From positions 1 to 29,403 of the forward strand of contig CAAFWU010000051.1 in assembly GCA_900766825.1 (NCBI GenBank): DNA of 29,403 nt, given 5' to 3'. Shown one piece after another: positions 7,664 through 15,531 of this stretch (its first letter is position 1; each line of letters begins with the position of its first letter). The notes beneath the pieces are model-generated. The model did not search any database. It saw only the letters and a list, made by a program, of their open reading frames with translations, and was not told the DNA's origin. This DNA is from Bacteroidales bacterium (lineage in GTDB: Bacteria > Bacteroidota > Bacteroidia > Bacteroidales > Marinilabiliaceae). The translations under genes were made by a program, and so were the position numbers.

Positions 7664-8254
7664 TTAAAAAGCCAAGACGTGGTGCATTAGCGCATCGTGT
7701 GTTTCTCGAGGCACGCTATCTGTCATCTGGTGCAGGTAGCATACGCCCACGCGAGTGGCTTCGGGCAACTGCTCTATGGCGCGGTCGTAGAACCCTCGGC
7801 CTCGACCCAGTCGGCCTCCATCGGCACTGAAGGCAACGCCTGGTATCACCATAACTATGCCCTCTCCTTTCATGGCCTCGGTGTCCAAAGTCTTCATCGT
7901 CTCGTTGGGTTCGCATATGCCGTAGTGGGGCTCGCGCCTCAAACAATGGTAGTCGGTGTACTCTCTGAAAACCAGGCTGTTGCCCTGCATAACAGGCAGG
8001 TAGGTCTTTTTGCCTGCCCGCTGTGCCATGGTCAGCAATATGGCTGCGTTAATCTCATCAGCCAGAGGCCAGAAGGCAATGATGCTGTGGGCTCTGACAA
8101 ACTCGGGCAGACTCATAACGGCTTCGGCCAACAGCCTGCCTTTGGTGCGACGCAACTCATCGCTCATGGCTGGTGCCTGACTGCGAATCTGGCGGCGCAA
8201 GGCTCGCTTGGCCTCTTTTATGTCGGTTGGCTCTTGCTTCTCGTTATGTTCCAT
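7664..8254 (-). CDS. 5-formyltetrahydrofolate cyclo-ligase
   Basis: Converts 5-formyl-THF to 5,10-methenyl-THF using ATP, returning a folate storage form to one-carbon metabolism. The 196-residue product has the ATP/phosphate motif GRLGRGRGFYDR near 155-166 (family pattern GRLGxGxGYYDR), plus KTYLPVM and VMVIPGVAFS, all usual for the YgfA/MTHFS family. The start is placed at 8254 (MEHNEKQEP). The frame stays open 86 codons further upstream, but that part is not homologous-looking, and AAGGAGGTT sits at the right distance before 8254. The gene lies 260 nt after purA on the same strand, behind a structured leader. The strong Shine-Dalgarno is unusual for this phylum. Confidence 0.9.
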   Translation of the reverse strand: MEHNEKQEPTDIKEAKRALRRQIRSQAPAMSDELRRTKGRLLAEAVMSLPEFVRAHSIIAFWPLADEINAAILLTMAQRAGKKTYLPVMQGNSLVFREYTDYHCLRREPHYGICEPNETMKTLDTEAMKGEGIVMVIPGVAFSADGGRLGRGRGFYDRAIEQLPEATRVGVCYLHQMTDSVPRETHDALMHHVLAF

Positions 8255-8514
8255 GAGCTTAACCTCCTTCTTTTTGTTATTTCTCGCTTCTATCACTCCC
8301 TTTTCTATCCTCCCACACATAAGCCCCTCCGTCATTCCCGTAATTCGGTGTGACAGAGGGGCTTGTTGTTTATCTCTCTCCAACTTTCTAACGCCCGTAT
8401 CTCCATTTTGTGGGTGGGGCGTCTTTTTTATTATGGAACAAGATTCTGTTTTGCAAATTCTGTGCAGGGGGGTAGGGTAGTGGAGCCAATAGCACCTTCC
8501 CCTTCCTCTCAAAC
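8255..8514 (-). other. Structured 260-nt leader between purA and the cyclo-ligase gene
   Basis: Two stems are evident. AAGCCCCTC (8321-8329) pairs with GAGGGGCTT (8356-8364), extended inward by GTCA/TGAC, giving a strong hairpin. ACGCCC (8391-8396) pairs with GGGCGT (8417-8422). Neither is followed by a U-run on the minus strand, so they do not look like terminators for purA; the second has a T-run on the plus strand only. A possible outer pairing joins CCCACCCACA (about 8407-8416) with TGTGTGGG (about 8312-8319), closing around the strong hairpin. This may be a regulatory leader or a separate small RNA; no known riboswitch class is recognised. Confidence 0.4.
8261..8269 (-). promoter_or_regulatory. 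Strong Shine-Dalgarno for the cyclo-ligase gene
   Basis: On the minus strand AAGGAGGTT ends 6 nt before the ATG at 8254. Most genes in this window have no such motif, in line with Bacteroidota, where translation rarely uses it. It decides the start codon among several in-frame ATGs. Confidence 0.75.
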
Positions 8515-9780
8515 CTATTTGCGCTCAATGGTTTGCTCGCGGTCAGGGCCCACAGATACAATCTTCACGGGCACGCCCAAATATTGCTCGATGAACCTAA
8601 CGTACTCCACGAACTTCTCGGGGAACTGAGCCTCGCTCGTCATCTTGTCCATGGGGGTCTGCCAGCCCTCGAACTCCATATATATAGGCTTCACGCCCTC
8701 GCAGATGTCAAATGGCATCTCGTCGGTCTCTCGTCCGTTTACGTCGTAGGCCACGCAAGCCTTGATGGTCTCGAAACCGTCCAAGATGTCGCTCTTCATC
8801 ATTATGAGCTGAGTCACACCATTAATCATCACGGCATACTTAAGTGCCACAAGATCAATCCATCCGCAGCGACGAGGACGACCCGTTACGGCACCAAACT
8901 CATGACCCAACTTACGCAGTGTCTCGCCTGTCTCGTCGAAGAGCTCGGTTGGGAAAGGACCGCTGCCCACGCGAGTGCAGTAGGCCTTAAAGATGCCATA
9001 GACTTCGCCAATGCGGCTGGGGGCTACGCCCAAACCAGTGCATGCGCCAGCGCAAATGGTGTTGCTTGAGGTCACAAAGGGATATGAACCAAAGTCTACG
9101 TCCAACATGGTGCCCTGTGCACCCTCGGCCAACACGTCTTTGCCATCGGCCAACAGATGGTTTACGTAGTGCTCGCTATCAACAAATTGGAACTCTTTGA
9201 GTTTCTCCAATCCCTCCATCCATGCCTTTTCCAGTTCGGGCAACTTGTCCAGTGGGTAGTTGTAGTGACCCAAAATCTCCTTATGGCGGTCGATGGCGCG
9301 TTTATACTTTGCCTCGAAGTCCAACTCTATGTCGCCCACTCTCAAGCCGTTGCGGCTAATCTTGTCGGTGTAGGTGGGGCCTATGCCTTTGCCTGTGGTG
9401 CCAATCTTGCCATCGCCTTTGGCGCTCTCCAAAGCTGCGTCCAGCAGTCGGTGGGTGGGCAGTATAAGGTGGGCTTTGCGAGATATCAGCAGACGCTCTT
9501 TAAGGTTGTGACCTGTTGCTTCCAACTGCTCCACCTCGGCCTTGAAGAGGGCGGGATCCAACACCACGCCGTTGCCTATGATGTTTACTTTGCCACCCTG
9601 AAATATGCCCGAGGGTACGGAACGAAGTACGTATTTCTGACCCTCGAACTCAAGGGTGTGACCTGCATTGGGACCGCCCTGAAAACGAGTTACGGCACCG
9701 TAGCGGGGGGTCAGTACGTCAACCACCTTGCCTTTGCCCTCATCGCCCCATTGGAGACCTAATAGTACGTCTACTTTCAT
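8515..9780 (-). CDS. purA: Adenylosuccinate synthetase
   Basis: Makes adenylosuccinate from IMP, aspartate and GTP, the first committed step to AMP. The 421-residue protein begins with the GTP-binding sequence LLGLQWGDEGKGKVVD (residues 6-21). It continues with GGPNAGHT (35-42), TTGKGIGPTY, EGAQGTMLDVDFGSYPFVTS and GRPRRCGWIDLVAL, all family hallmarks. Length is typical. The next gene upstream (LuxR-type regulator) ends in a terminator about 70 nt before this start, so purA has its own promoter, though no clear -33/-7 pair was seen. The downstream gene on the same strand is the cyclo-ligase, 260 nt away; both feed purine/folate metabolism. Confidence 0.97.
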   Translation of the reverse strand: MKVDVLLGLQWGDEGKGKVVDVLTPRYGAVTRFQGGPNAGHTLEFEGQKYVLRSVPSGIFQGGKVNIIGNGVVLDPALFKAEVEQLEATGHNLKERLLISRKAHLILPTHRLLDAALESAKGDGKIGTTGKGIGPTYTDKISRNGLRVGDIELDFEAKYKRAIDRHKEILGHYNYPLDKLPELEKAWMEGLEKLKEFQFVDSEHYVNHLLADGKDVLAEGAQGTMLDVDFGSYPFVTSSNTICAGACTGLGVAPSRIGEVYGIFKAYCTRVGSGPFPTELFDETGETLRKLGHEFGAVTGRPRRCGWIDLVALKYAVMINGVTQLIMMKSDILDGFETIKACVAYDVNGRETDEMPFDICEGVKPIYMEFEGWQTPMDKMTSEAQFPEKFVEYVRFIEQYLGVPVKIVSVGPDREQTIERK

Positions 9781-9850
9781 CTATATCATTTTAGCGCATT
9801 GCTTAGCTGTGTAATTCTTATCACTTTTTGCTCGCAACGCTGTTTTTCAA

Positions 9851-9897
9851 CACAAAAAATCGGAAACAACTGCCGTTTTTGCAGCAGTAGCTTCCGA
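9851..9897 (-). terminator. Intrinsic terminator after the LuxR-type regulator
   Basis: TCGGAA (9860-9865) pairs with TTCCGA (9892-9897), and inner CTGC (9870-9873) pairs with GCAG. On the minus strand the stem is followed by TTTTTTGTG. It separates the regulator transcript from purA. A weaker stem TTGCC/GGCAA at 9926-9944 with a plus-strand T-run lies closer to the regulator stop. Confidence 0.75.
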
Positions 9898-10014
9898 TGC
9901 GCTAAGATATGCATTTTTATGCTTATTGCCGTCTTTATTGGCAAATTTTTTTAAATCTTGTAAATCTCGTTTTACCTATCTTTTCCTTTCGTTCCCTCTG
10001 GGGGGGGGCGACCA

Positions 10015-10617
10015 TCATTTTATCTCATCCACGCTCACAATCTTGTTGCTTATGGCGTAGATGGTCAAGGCTATTGATGAGTGGATGTTAAGTTTGCGCG
10101 CAATGTTGCGGCGGTGTGTCAGCACGGTGTATACCGATATGTTCAGTCGGTCGGCTATCTCTTTGTTGGCCAGTCCGCTAACCACACCTTTCACCACTTC
10201 GCGCTCGCGCTCTGAGAGTTGGGCGTCGCTCTCGGCTTCGCTCTCTTCAGTAGACTGCTCGGTGGCTGTCAGCCGCTCTATGGTCTGCTGAATCTGGTCC
10301 TCGCTGTCCACAATGCTTATGGCGGCTTCAAAGTCGGAATTGGCACTGGTGGGCATTACGCCCGAAACCAATAGTGCAAATCGGGTTCCTGAGGCATATA
10401 GTCCATCTACTTTGCGAAACACCTCGGCAAAGCGGGGCGACATTATCACCACTGTGGGAGAGAAGGAAACTATGTGGGTCGTGAAGTCCTCTATGCGTGC
10501 TATGTCAGTAAAACTCACGCTGTTGTCCATCACTCGACGGAGCGCCGCTATGGTGCCCATGCGCACCACCAACGACTCTTCGGCCACGGCTATCTTTATG
10601 TTTTTCTTCGCTGACAT
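10015..10617 (-). CDS. LuxR-type DNA-binding regulator with degenerate receiver domain
   Basis: A 200-residue two-domain protein shaped like a NarL/FixJ response regulator. The C-terminal helix-turn-helix (about 132-195) is clear: LSEREREVVKGVVSGLANKE, then IADRLNISVYTVLTHRRN and IARKLNIHS. The N-terminal domain resembles a receiver (IKIAVAEESLVVRMG), but the phospho-acceptor position reads VVIMSPRF, with Ser60 where Asp is expected. The conserved Lys after strand 5 is not seen, so it is probably not controlled by ordinary phosphotransfer. No histidine kinase is nearby. It follows the hemerythrin-domain gene by 53 nt, suggesting co-transcription with it and the sigma factor, and it is closed by a terminator at 9851-9897. 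Confidence 0.85.
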   Translation of the reverse strand: MSAKKNIKIAVAEESLVVRMGTIAALRRVMDNSVSFTDIARIEDFTTHIVSFSPTVVIMSPRFAEVFRKVDGLYASGTRFALLVSGVMPTSANSDFEAAISIVDSEDQIQQTIERLTATEQSTEESEAESDAQLSEREREVVKGVVSGLANKEIADRLNISVYTVLTHRRNIARKLNIHSSIALTIYAISNKIVSVDEIK

Positions 10618-10670
10618 AGTTGTGTTTTTCTCCTCTCTTTATGACCTTCTTTTGCGTTTTATTCCGTTGA

Positions 10671-11363
10671 CTATTTTGTTCTTATGGTCGATGGCTGATT
10701 GTCCATGTGGGCCACGGCGGGCAGCAGTAGGTTGTCCTCGATGTCGGTGTGGGAGCGCAGGTCGGCCTCGAAGGCAAAAATGGCATATAGCACGTGGTTC
10801 ACCTTCATCATGTCCTGACCCGTTGGGTAGTAGCGGATTATAACATTTTTCAGTTCGCTGAGCTTGTCGTCAATGCTGTCGTGCTGGTTCACGTACTGTG
10901 CCAAGTTGAGACCCTGATGCTCTTCGGGATTCTCGGCCAACTTCTCTGCTTGGGCAAAGAGGGTGTTGTCCTCTTGTGCCAGATGTTTGCGAACGCTGTC
11001 GCAGTAGCTGTCGTAGAGTTTCACAACCAAGCTGGCTGTCTTTTTGTCTGCGCAGGTGTTGGTCACACTTATCAGTTCGGCGCGCAGTGTTGGGATCAGG
11101 TAATCGGTATAGTAGTGGTGGGCTGTGCGGAGGAATTTGGTCATGGCGGGCACGCTAACATGCTCGTATAGAGTGCTGTCGTGGGTGGTCACGTAGTTCA
11201 CCACGGCCAAAAAGGTCTTGCAATCAACATCATTGTCGGCGCACACTGCTGCCACTGTCTTGTCGCCAAAACCAAGGGGTATGCCAAATCGGCTTAGTAG
11301 CAGCACCAATTCGTAGTGCTCCGATATCACGTCGCTCAGCTTATGATTTTCGTTAAATCGCAT
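10671..11363 (-). CDS. Hemerythrin-domain protein, RIC/YtfE/ScdA-like
   Basis: Resembles di-iron proteins that repair iron-sulfur clusters after nitric oxide or oxidative damage. The 230-residue product has an N-terminal ScdA_N-like segment (LLSRFGIPLGFGDKTV, about 21-36). A four-helix hemerythrin part follows, with HHYYTDYLIPTL, then RKHLAQEDNTLF (HxxxE), QHDSIDDKLSEL and SHTDIEDNLLLPAV (HxxxE), which supply the expected His/Glu iron ligands. The Cys pair usual in the N-terminal motif (FGIDFCCGG in relatives) is absent here (FGIPLGFGD). The start is placed at 11363; the in-frame ATG at 11432 would overlap the sigma-factor gene. It lies 32 nt after that gene and before the LuxR-type regulator. 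No transmembrane segment is present, so it is cytoplasmic. Confidence 0.85.
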   Translation of the reverse strand: MRFNENHKLSDVISEHYELVLLLSRFGIPLGFGDKTVAAVCADNDVDCKTFLAVVNYVTTHDSTLYEHVSVPAMTKFLRTAHHYYTDYLIPTLRAELISVTNTCADKKTASLVVKLYDSYCDSVRKHLAQEDNTLFAQAEKLAENPEEHQGLNLAQYVNQHDSIDDKLSELKNVIIRYYPTGQDMMKVNHVLYAIFAFEADLRSHTDIEDNLLLPAVAHMDNQPSTIRTK

Positions 11364-11395
11364 CGGGTTGTTGGGATGTGGGGTGGATGTGGGGG

Positions 11396-11977
11396 TTATA
11401 GGCTCATTATAATTAGGGTCAAAGCAATGCATAGCAGCATTTTGCGTAGGGCCCGCAAGGCGTTGGATATCTGGGTCTCCACGGTTCGTTTCGATAGGCC
11501 AAGGTCATCGGCTATCTCTTGGTTTGTCAGACCATCCACACGGCTCATGGTAAAGATGCGTCGGCACTGTTCGGGTAGCTGGCTCATGGCTCGTGCCACA
11601 CGGGCCAAGGCTTCGCTCTGTTCCATCTCTCGGTCGGCTGTCTCGTCGCTCTCCTCGGTGGCTGTTGCCAGAGTTTGACTCTCGTAGGCTCGTTCTACAT
11701 CGGCATGTTTCAATACATTTAGGCACGCGTTGCGCACCGTGCTGTAGGCGTAGGACCTAAACGATGTCAGCGGACTCGAGATGCGACCCTCGTGTATGGC
11801 CACAAAGAGGTTCTGCACAATGTCCGACGCTGTGTCGGCATCGGTCACATATCGTCGGGCATAGAGGCAGAGTGGTGTGTAGTGTCGGTCAAAGAGTTCA
11901 CGCAACGCCTCACCGCTGCCCATGGCTGATGCTTGGGCCAACTCTTCATCGGGTGTTTGGGTCGTCTTGTTTGGCAT
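11396..11977 (-). CDS. ECF RNA polymerase sigma factor
   Basis: A 193-residue sigma-70 factor of the extracytoplasmic-function type. Region 2 is at about 25-65 (LFDRHYTPLCLYARRYV, ASDIVQNLFVAIHE). Region 4 is at about 133-180 (LPEQCRRIFTMSRVDGL, NQEIADDLGLSKRTVETQI). It ends in a hydrophobic tail, MLLCIALTLIIMSL, a feature I know from the expanded Bacteroidota ECF families. Those are usually followed by a FecR-like anti-sigma factor and SusC/SusD genes, but none is present here. Instead a hemerythrin-domain gene follows after 32 nt. A well-matched promoter lies 118-148 nt upstream. The regulon is unknown; stress response is inferred from the neighbours. Confidence 0.9.
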   Translation of the reverse strand: MPNKTTQTPDEELAQASAMGSGEALRELFDRHYTPLCLYARRYVTDADTASDIVQNLFVAIHEGRISSPLTSFRSYAYSTVRNACLNVLKHADVERAYESQTLATATEESDETADREMEQSEALARVARAMSQLPEQCRRIFTMSRVDGLTNQEIADDLGLSKRTVETQISNALRALRKMLLCIALTLIIMSL

Positions 11978-12094
11978 GATGCGTCCTCTTCTCTGTGCTA
12001 CTCATAGCTCGGCTCGCCATCTTTCGCTATTTCTTTTGAGGGTAGAATACCTTGTCTTTTAGCCTAACAGTGTGCTAATTTGCTCACTTCTCTG

Positions 12095-12125
12095 CAAATA
12101 TGGTGCATTAGGTTGAAAAAACAAA
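12095..12125 (-). promoter_or_regulatory. Promoter of the sigma/hemerythrin/LuxR group
   Basis: On the minus strand TTTG (12125-12122) is followed after exactly 19 nt by CATATTTG (12102-12095). This is a perfect -33 box and a one-mismatch -7 box for Bacteroidota. It overlaps the U-run of the terminator of the upstream GH5 gene. The leader to the sigma ATG would be about 110 nt. Confidence 0.6.
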
Positions 12126-12174
12126 ACACATTGGGACGCAAGAAATCATTTTTTGACATTTCTTGCGCCCCAAT
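12115..12174 (-). terminator. Intrinsic terminator of the GH5 gene
   Basis: ATTGGGACGCAAGAAAT (12130-12146) pairs with ATTTCTTGCGCCCCAAT (12158-12174) with one mismatch over 17 positions. On the minus strand the stem is followed by GTGTTTTGTTTTTT. It lies 63 nt beyond the GH5 stop. Confidence 0.88.
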
Positions 12175-12236
12175 ATGCCTCTTTCTTCTTCTTATACCCG
12201 AGGGCGGTTTATGTAATCGTCTTTTCTGCGGTCTCC

Positions 12237-14030
12237 CTATCGTTTCAGACTGAGCTTGCCATTCTGAATCATAATGCCCTTGGCGTTCCTCGGATCAATC
12301 TGTATGCCATCCAAACCCCACGCGCGGTTGTTTTCTTGGCCTGTGCCCACAACTCTTATGGCTGTGGTCTTGCCGCTGTCCGACAGGGCTATCTTGGTCA
12401 GTGTCACGCCATAGCCTTGCAGAATCAAGCCGCCCGATTTTAGCTTGGTCACCGTCTCTTGCCCAACGGCAAAGGCTGTGGTGTAGGTGCCAGGCGTTAG
12501 GTCGTGGCTTGCTGGGTCAAAGTCGCTACCCGTAAAGGCTCCATCGGTGCTCGATAAGGTCATGCCAGACCACGATTGGTCGCAGAACTGTATGTTGGTG
12601 TAGCTGGCACTCCCATCGAAACTGTAGGTCAAAATTATCTTGCTCTCGGTGCTAAAGTTTGCAAACTCGCTGGCTGCAATCTTTATCTGTGCCCCTTCGT
12701 CCCAGTTCAGAACACCACTGCCTGTCCATACGTCCCGACTCACGTAGTCCTTGCCCGCCTCGGTCTTGCCGTAGTCGGGGTCGTAGGTGGCCACGGAGCC
12801 CTTCTTGATGCCGTCGAGTATGTAACTGTAGACCGTGGACATCGAATTGTTGCGGTCGAAGAGCCCAAACTTCTCATTGCCATTGCCCTGAGCATTGTTG
12901 TCCCACACAAATGCGCTGAAGCCTCTTTTGCGGCACTCCTCGGTCATGAACTGCATCCAGTAGCCCATGTTCTCCTTCTGTTTAGCCTGAGTCTCGCTGC
13001 TGGCCGATGCGTCGTAGTGGTTCGATACGCCATATTCGCCAATCATAACGCCAAGTCCTTTATCCATCCACTCTTTTTTCACGCGGTTGAAGAGCAGACG
13101 TATCGTCTCTTCGTTCTCCGATGGCACGCTGCCATAGCTGCTGTAGGCGTTCCCCCACCAGTAGTAGGCTCCGTTCTCGCCGCCGCAGTAGCTCCAAGGC
13201 TGATAGTAGTGGAACTCCACCGTCAGCCTTCCCTCAACCACGTCCGTGGGTATCTCCAAACCCGACAATCCATAGCTGGGGTTGCAAGCGTAGGTCTGAA
13301 CAACCAAATTTCGGTAGTAGTTCCTGCCGCCTGTGGCGCGCACAGCATCCACAAAGGTTTGGTGATAGCTGTTCAATACCTCATTGTTCTCTGCCGTAGG
13401 GGCGTCGCTCCAGTTCACCAATACTTCGTTTACGCCCGCAAAGGCCAGTCGACCATCGTAGTCGCAAAAACGAGTGGCTATAGCTGTCCATATTGCGCTT
13501 AATTTCTTGAGGTTAGCATCCTTGTTGGCATAGTTTACGTTGGTCTCCAACCAAGGCTTCTCGTGGTGTGTGTTTATCACAACCTTCATGTCCTCTGCCA
13601 AGCACCAGTCCACAACCTCCTGCACCATGTCCAGCTCCTTGCTGTCCACCGTCTGGTTCGTGTTGTCGAATTTCTCGCCCCAGCGCACGGGAATCCTTAT
13701 GGCGTCGAAGCCTGCTGCCTTCACAGCCTTTATCATTGCCTGTGTGGTCTTCGGGTTACCCCAATTGGTATACCATGTGGCCCCTGTTCCATCACATTCA
13801 AAGTAGTTGCCCAAATTCCAGCCCATCGTCACTCCTTTGTTCCACTCCACTGCGTTCTCGCTCATGTTGCTGCTGTCGGGAGCCTTGGTGGTCTGCGCTG
13901 CGGCAGTTGTTGTGCCAAAGCCCATTGCGCCCATCGTCATGCCCATTGTCATGCCCAATGTCATTGCAGTGGCCATGAGTGTACTGCGCACACCCTGCCG
14001 CCACACAAAATTGTTGTAGCTCTTTTTCAT
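12237..14030 (-). CDS. Secreted GH5 cellulase-type glycoside hydrolase
   Basis: A 597-residue exported enzyme, probably an endo-beta-glucanase or related beta-glycanase. The signal peptide is about 1-46, ending TTTAAAQ. The GH5 barrel spans about 60-415, with TMGWNLGNYFE (68-78), INTHHEKPW (152-160), the acid/base Glu in FAGVNEVLV (E202) and the nucleophile Glu in GVMIGEYGVS (E332). The residue after E202 is Val, where most GH5 enzymes have Pro (NEP). A beta-rich C-terminal part (about 430-575), probably a carbohydrate-binding module, follows. The end, KGIMIQNGKLSLKR, resembles the last strand of type IX sorting tails, though the rest of that domain is not clear. The signal peptide carries Met-Gly-Met-Thr repeats. 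It starts 106 nt after the lipoprotein gene. Substrate cannot be fixed from the sequence. Confidence 0.9.
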   Translation of the reverse strand: MKKSYNNFVWRQGVRSTLMATAMTLGMTMGMTMGAMGFGTTTAAAQTTKAPDSSNMSENAVEWNKGVTMGWNLGNYFECDGTGATWYTNWGNPKTTQAMIKAVKAAGFDAIRIPVRWGEKFDNTNQTVDSKELDMVQEVVDWCLAEDMKVVINTHHEKPWLETNVNYANKDANLKKLSAIWTAIATRFCDYDGRLAFAGVNEVLVNWSDAPTAENNEVLNSYHQTFVDAVRATGGRNYYRNLVVQTYACNPSYGLSGLEIPTDVVEGRLTVEFHYYQPWSYCGGENGAYYWWGNAYSSYGSVPSENEETIRLLFNRVKKEWMDKGLGVMIGEYGVSNHYDASASSETQAKQKENMGYWMQFMTEECRKRGFSAFVWDNNAQGNGNEKFGLFDRNNSMSTVYSYILDGIKKGSVATYDPDYGKTEAGKDYVSRDVWTGSGVLNWDEGAQIKIAASEFANFSTESKIILTYSFDGSASYTNIQFCDQSWSGMTLSSTDGAFTGSDFDPASHDLTPGTYTTAFAVGQETVTKLKSGGLILQGYGVTLTKIALSDSGKTTAIRVVGTGQENNRAWGLDGIQIDPRNAKGIMIQNGKLSLKR

Positions 14031-14136
14031 ATTCTTTTGTGTTAGTGTTTTTTATGGTAACAATCAGTGTGTACGGCGGTCATTTCAGCATCTGCCAATC
14101 CTTTCTTGTTGCTCCTTATTTTTCGTCTCGTTGCAA

Positions 14137-15531
14137 TCACTCATTAAGATTAAGAGGTGGTGGCGTTCCCAAATCTTTTGCCGATGTCCCACCCAGAGGC
14201 GCAATCATCTGCGGCACGCTCAGTGGCTTAAGCGGTTCTGGGGCTGGCTCAGTCTTAACCACCTGTGGCTTAGGCTTTTTTATCACCTCTTTAGGTGGCG
14301 CAGTTTGAAACCCATGTTGGGTCCGCATATGTTCGCCCAAACGCAAACTCTCCACGGTGCCGTCAGCACAAATCACCACCATGGCGGGCGCAAAGTGCCT
14401 TAGAGCGTCAATGTCGGGCAACTCCTTGAACTTTCCGCGTATAAATTTTGCTTTCGTCAGAATCTTTTTAGTCTGAGCCCCATCACCTGTCTTGCCACTC
14501 TGCTGAGGTTTGGGCTCCAAATCCATCTCCTTCGGAGCCTCAACCAACACTCTCGTGCCGTTCTGTGCCAAGGCATTCATCAAGGGCTTCACGCGCTCCG
14601 CTTTGGTCGTGTCTTCTATTATCACCAAGGCATGTCGTACCTTCGTCATCTCACTACCCGTGAGTGTGTCGTTTGCGGTAAAGAACTTATAGTCAGCAAT
14701 CTCATTGCTAGGTTTGTACCTTTCTCGAGCCCTAAGTAGTATGCCCACTTCGGCCAATGACGACCTTAGCGATGCCACCTCTGGCACACTCCCATGCCTT
14801 TGGCTCATGCCCTCCGTGCGCTTTTGCATAAGGGCATGGTCCTCAACTGCATCATATATGCCGTCCAAACCCATTAGGACCAAGTTAACCAACGACGTGT
14901 CGGGTGTCATGACCATCAAACTGTCTGCCAAACGCCTAACCCTCTGTCTAAGATCCAGCAGAGTATCGGCCCATTGATCCAAAGCTTCGGAGAAAGGCAC
15001 CACGCCTGTCGTCGACCCTCCTTTGCCAAAGCCCGACCCCTTGGCTCCTTTGCTCGTGGTTGCGGCAGCCATGCGCATGGCATTTCCCTCACTCACCATC
15101 TCCAAATGCCTATATATGGTGTCTCGACCCGTCTGAAGCATTTGCCTCAAACTGTCGGCTTTCCACAGCAAGGCCGTGGCGGTGCTCGATGTGCTCTTGC
15201 GATCCCATTCGGCTGGCGTAGCGCACACCTTTATCTCTTGACCCGTTATTACATATAGGGGCATGTCCAACCCCTCGGGCCATTGCATATGGTATATACC
15301 CGTTGGCAAGCACGTCGTGCTCAGAACATACACTCCGTTGGCGTCGGGTCGTACCTCCATGGCGGTGTCGCCATCGGCAGCCACGCTGCGTAGCGTAGCC
15401 ACCGAACGCACCATGCGATTCATGTCCACCACAATCTGGGGGGCGTTATCGCTCGTGCCACATGAGCACATCAGTTGAGCCATAAACCCAACGACCACCA
15501 CCAAACCTTTTGCTTTGGTTCCTATTCTCAT
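14137..15531 (-). CDS. Lipoprotein of unknown function, coupled to argH
   Basis: A 464-residue protein with a lipoprotein signal peptide ending QLMCSCGTSD; the Cys after Ser fits the lipobox, so it is probably anchored in an envelope membrane. No family is firmly recognised. The N-terminal ~110 residues are beta-rich, with spacing like the DUF4369-type domains of Bacteroidota lipoproteins. The middle (about 120-270) is helical with a Gly/Ser/Lys-rich loop (SKGAKGSGFGKGGS). Residues ~290-400 (RHALVIIEDTT, NGTRVLVEAP, APAMVVICADGTVESL) resemble a degenerate thioredoxin-like fold without a CxxC. The C-terminal ~60 residues are Pro/Lys-rich. Its ATG overlaps the argH stop by one base (TAATG), so translation is probably coupled. 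A metabolic link to arginine is not evident. Confidence 0.75.
   Translation of the reverse strand: MRIGTKAKGLVVVVGFMAQLMCSCGTSDNAPQIVVDMNRMVRSVATLRSVAADGDTAMEVRPDANGVYVLSTTCLPTGIYHMQWPEGLDMPLYVITGQEIKVCATPAEWDRKSTSSTATALLWKADSLRQMLQTGRDTIYRHLEMVSEGNAMRMAAATTSKGAKGSGFGKGGSTTGVVPFSEALDQWADTLLDLRQRVRRLADSLMVMTPDTSLVNLVLMGLDGIYDAVEDHALMQKRTEGMSQRHGSVPEVASLRSSLAEVGILLRARERYKPSNEIADYKFFTANDTLTGSEMTKVRHALVIIEDTTKAERVKPLMNALAQNGTRVLVEAPKEMDLEPKPQQSGKTGDGAQTKKILTKAKFIRGKFKELPDIDALRHFAPAMVVICADGTVESLRLGEHMRTQHGFQTAPPKEVIKKPKPQVVKTEPAPEPLKPLSVPQMIAPLGGTSAKDLGTPPPLNLNE

Noticed and set aside
9926..9950. TTGCC/GGCAA stem with plus-strand T-run as a terminator
   Set aside because: The stem is only five pairs with a 9-nt loop, and no plus-strand gene lies upstream.
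13563..14045. Overlapping plus-strand frames opposite the GH5 signal peptide
   Set aside because: They are antisense to a gene with intact catalytic motifs and signal peptide, and their composition only mirrors it.
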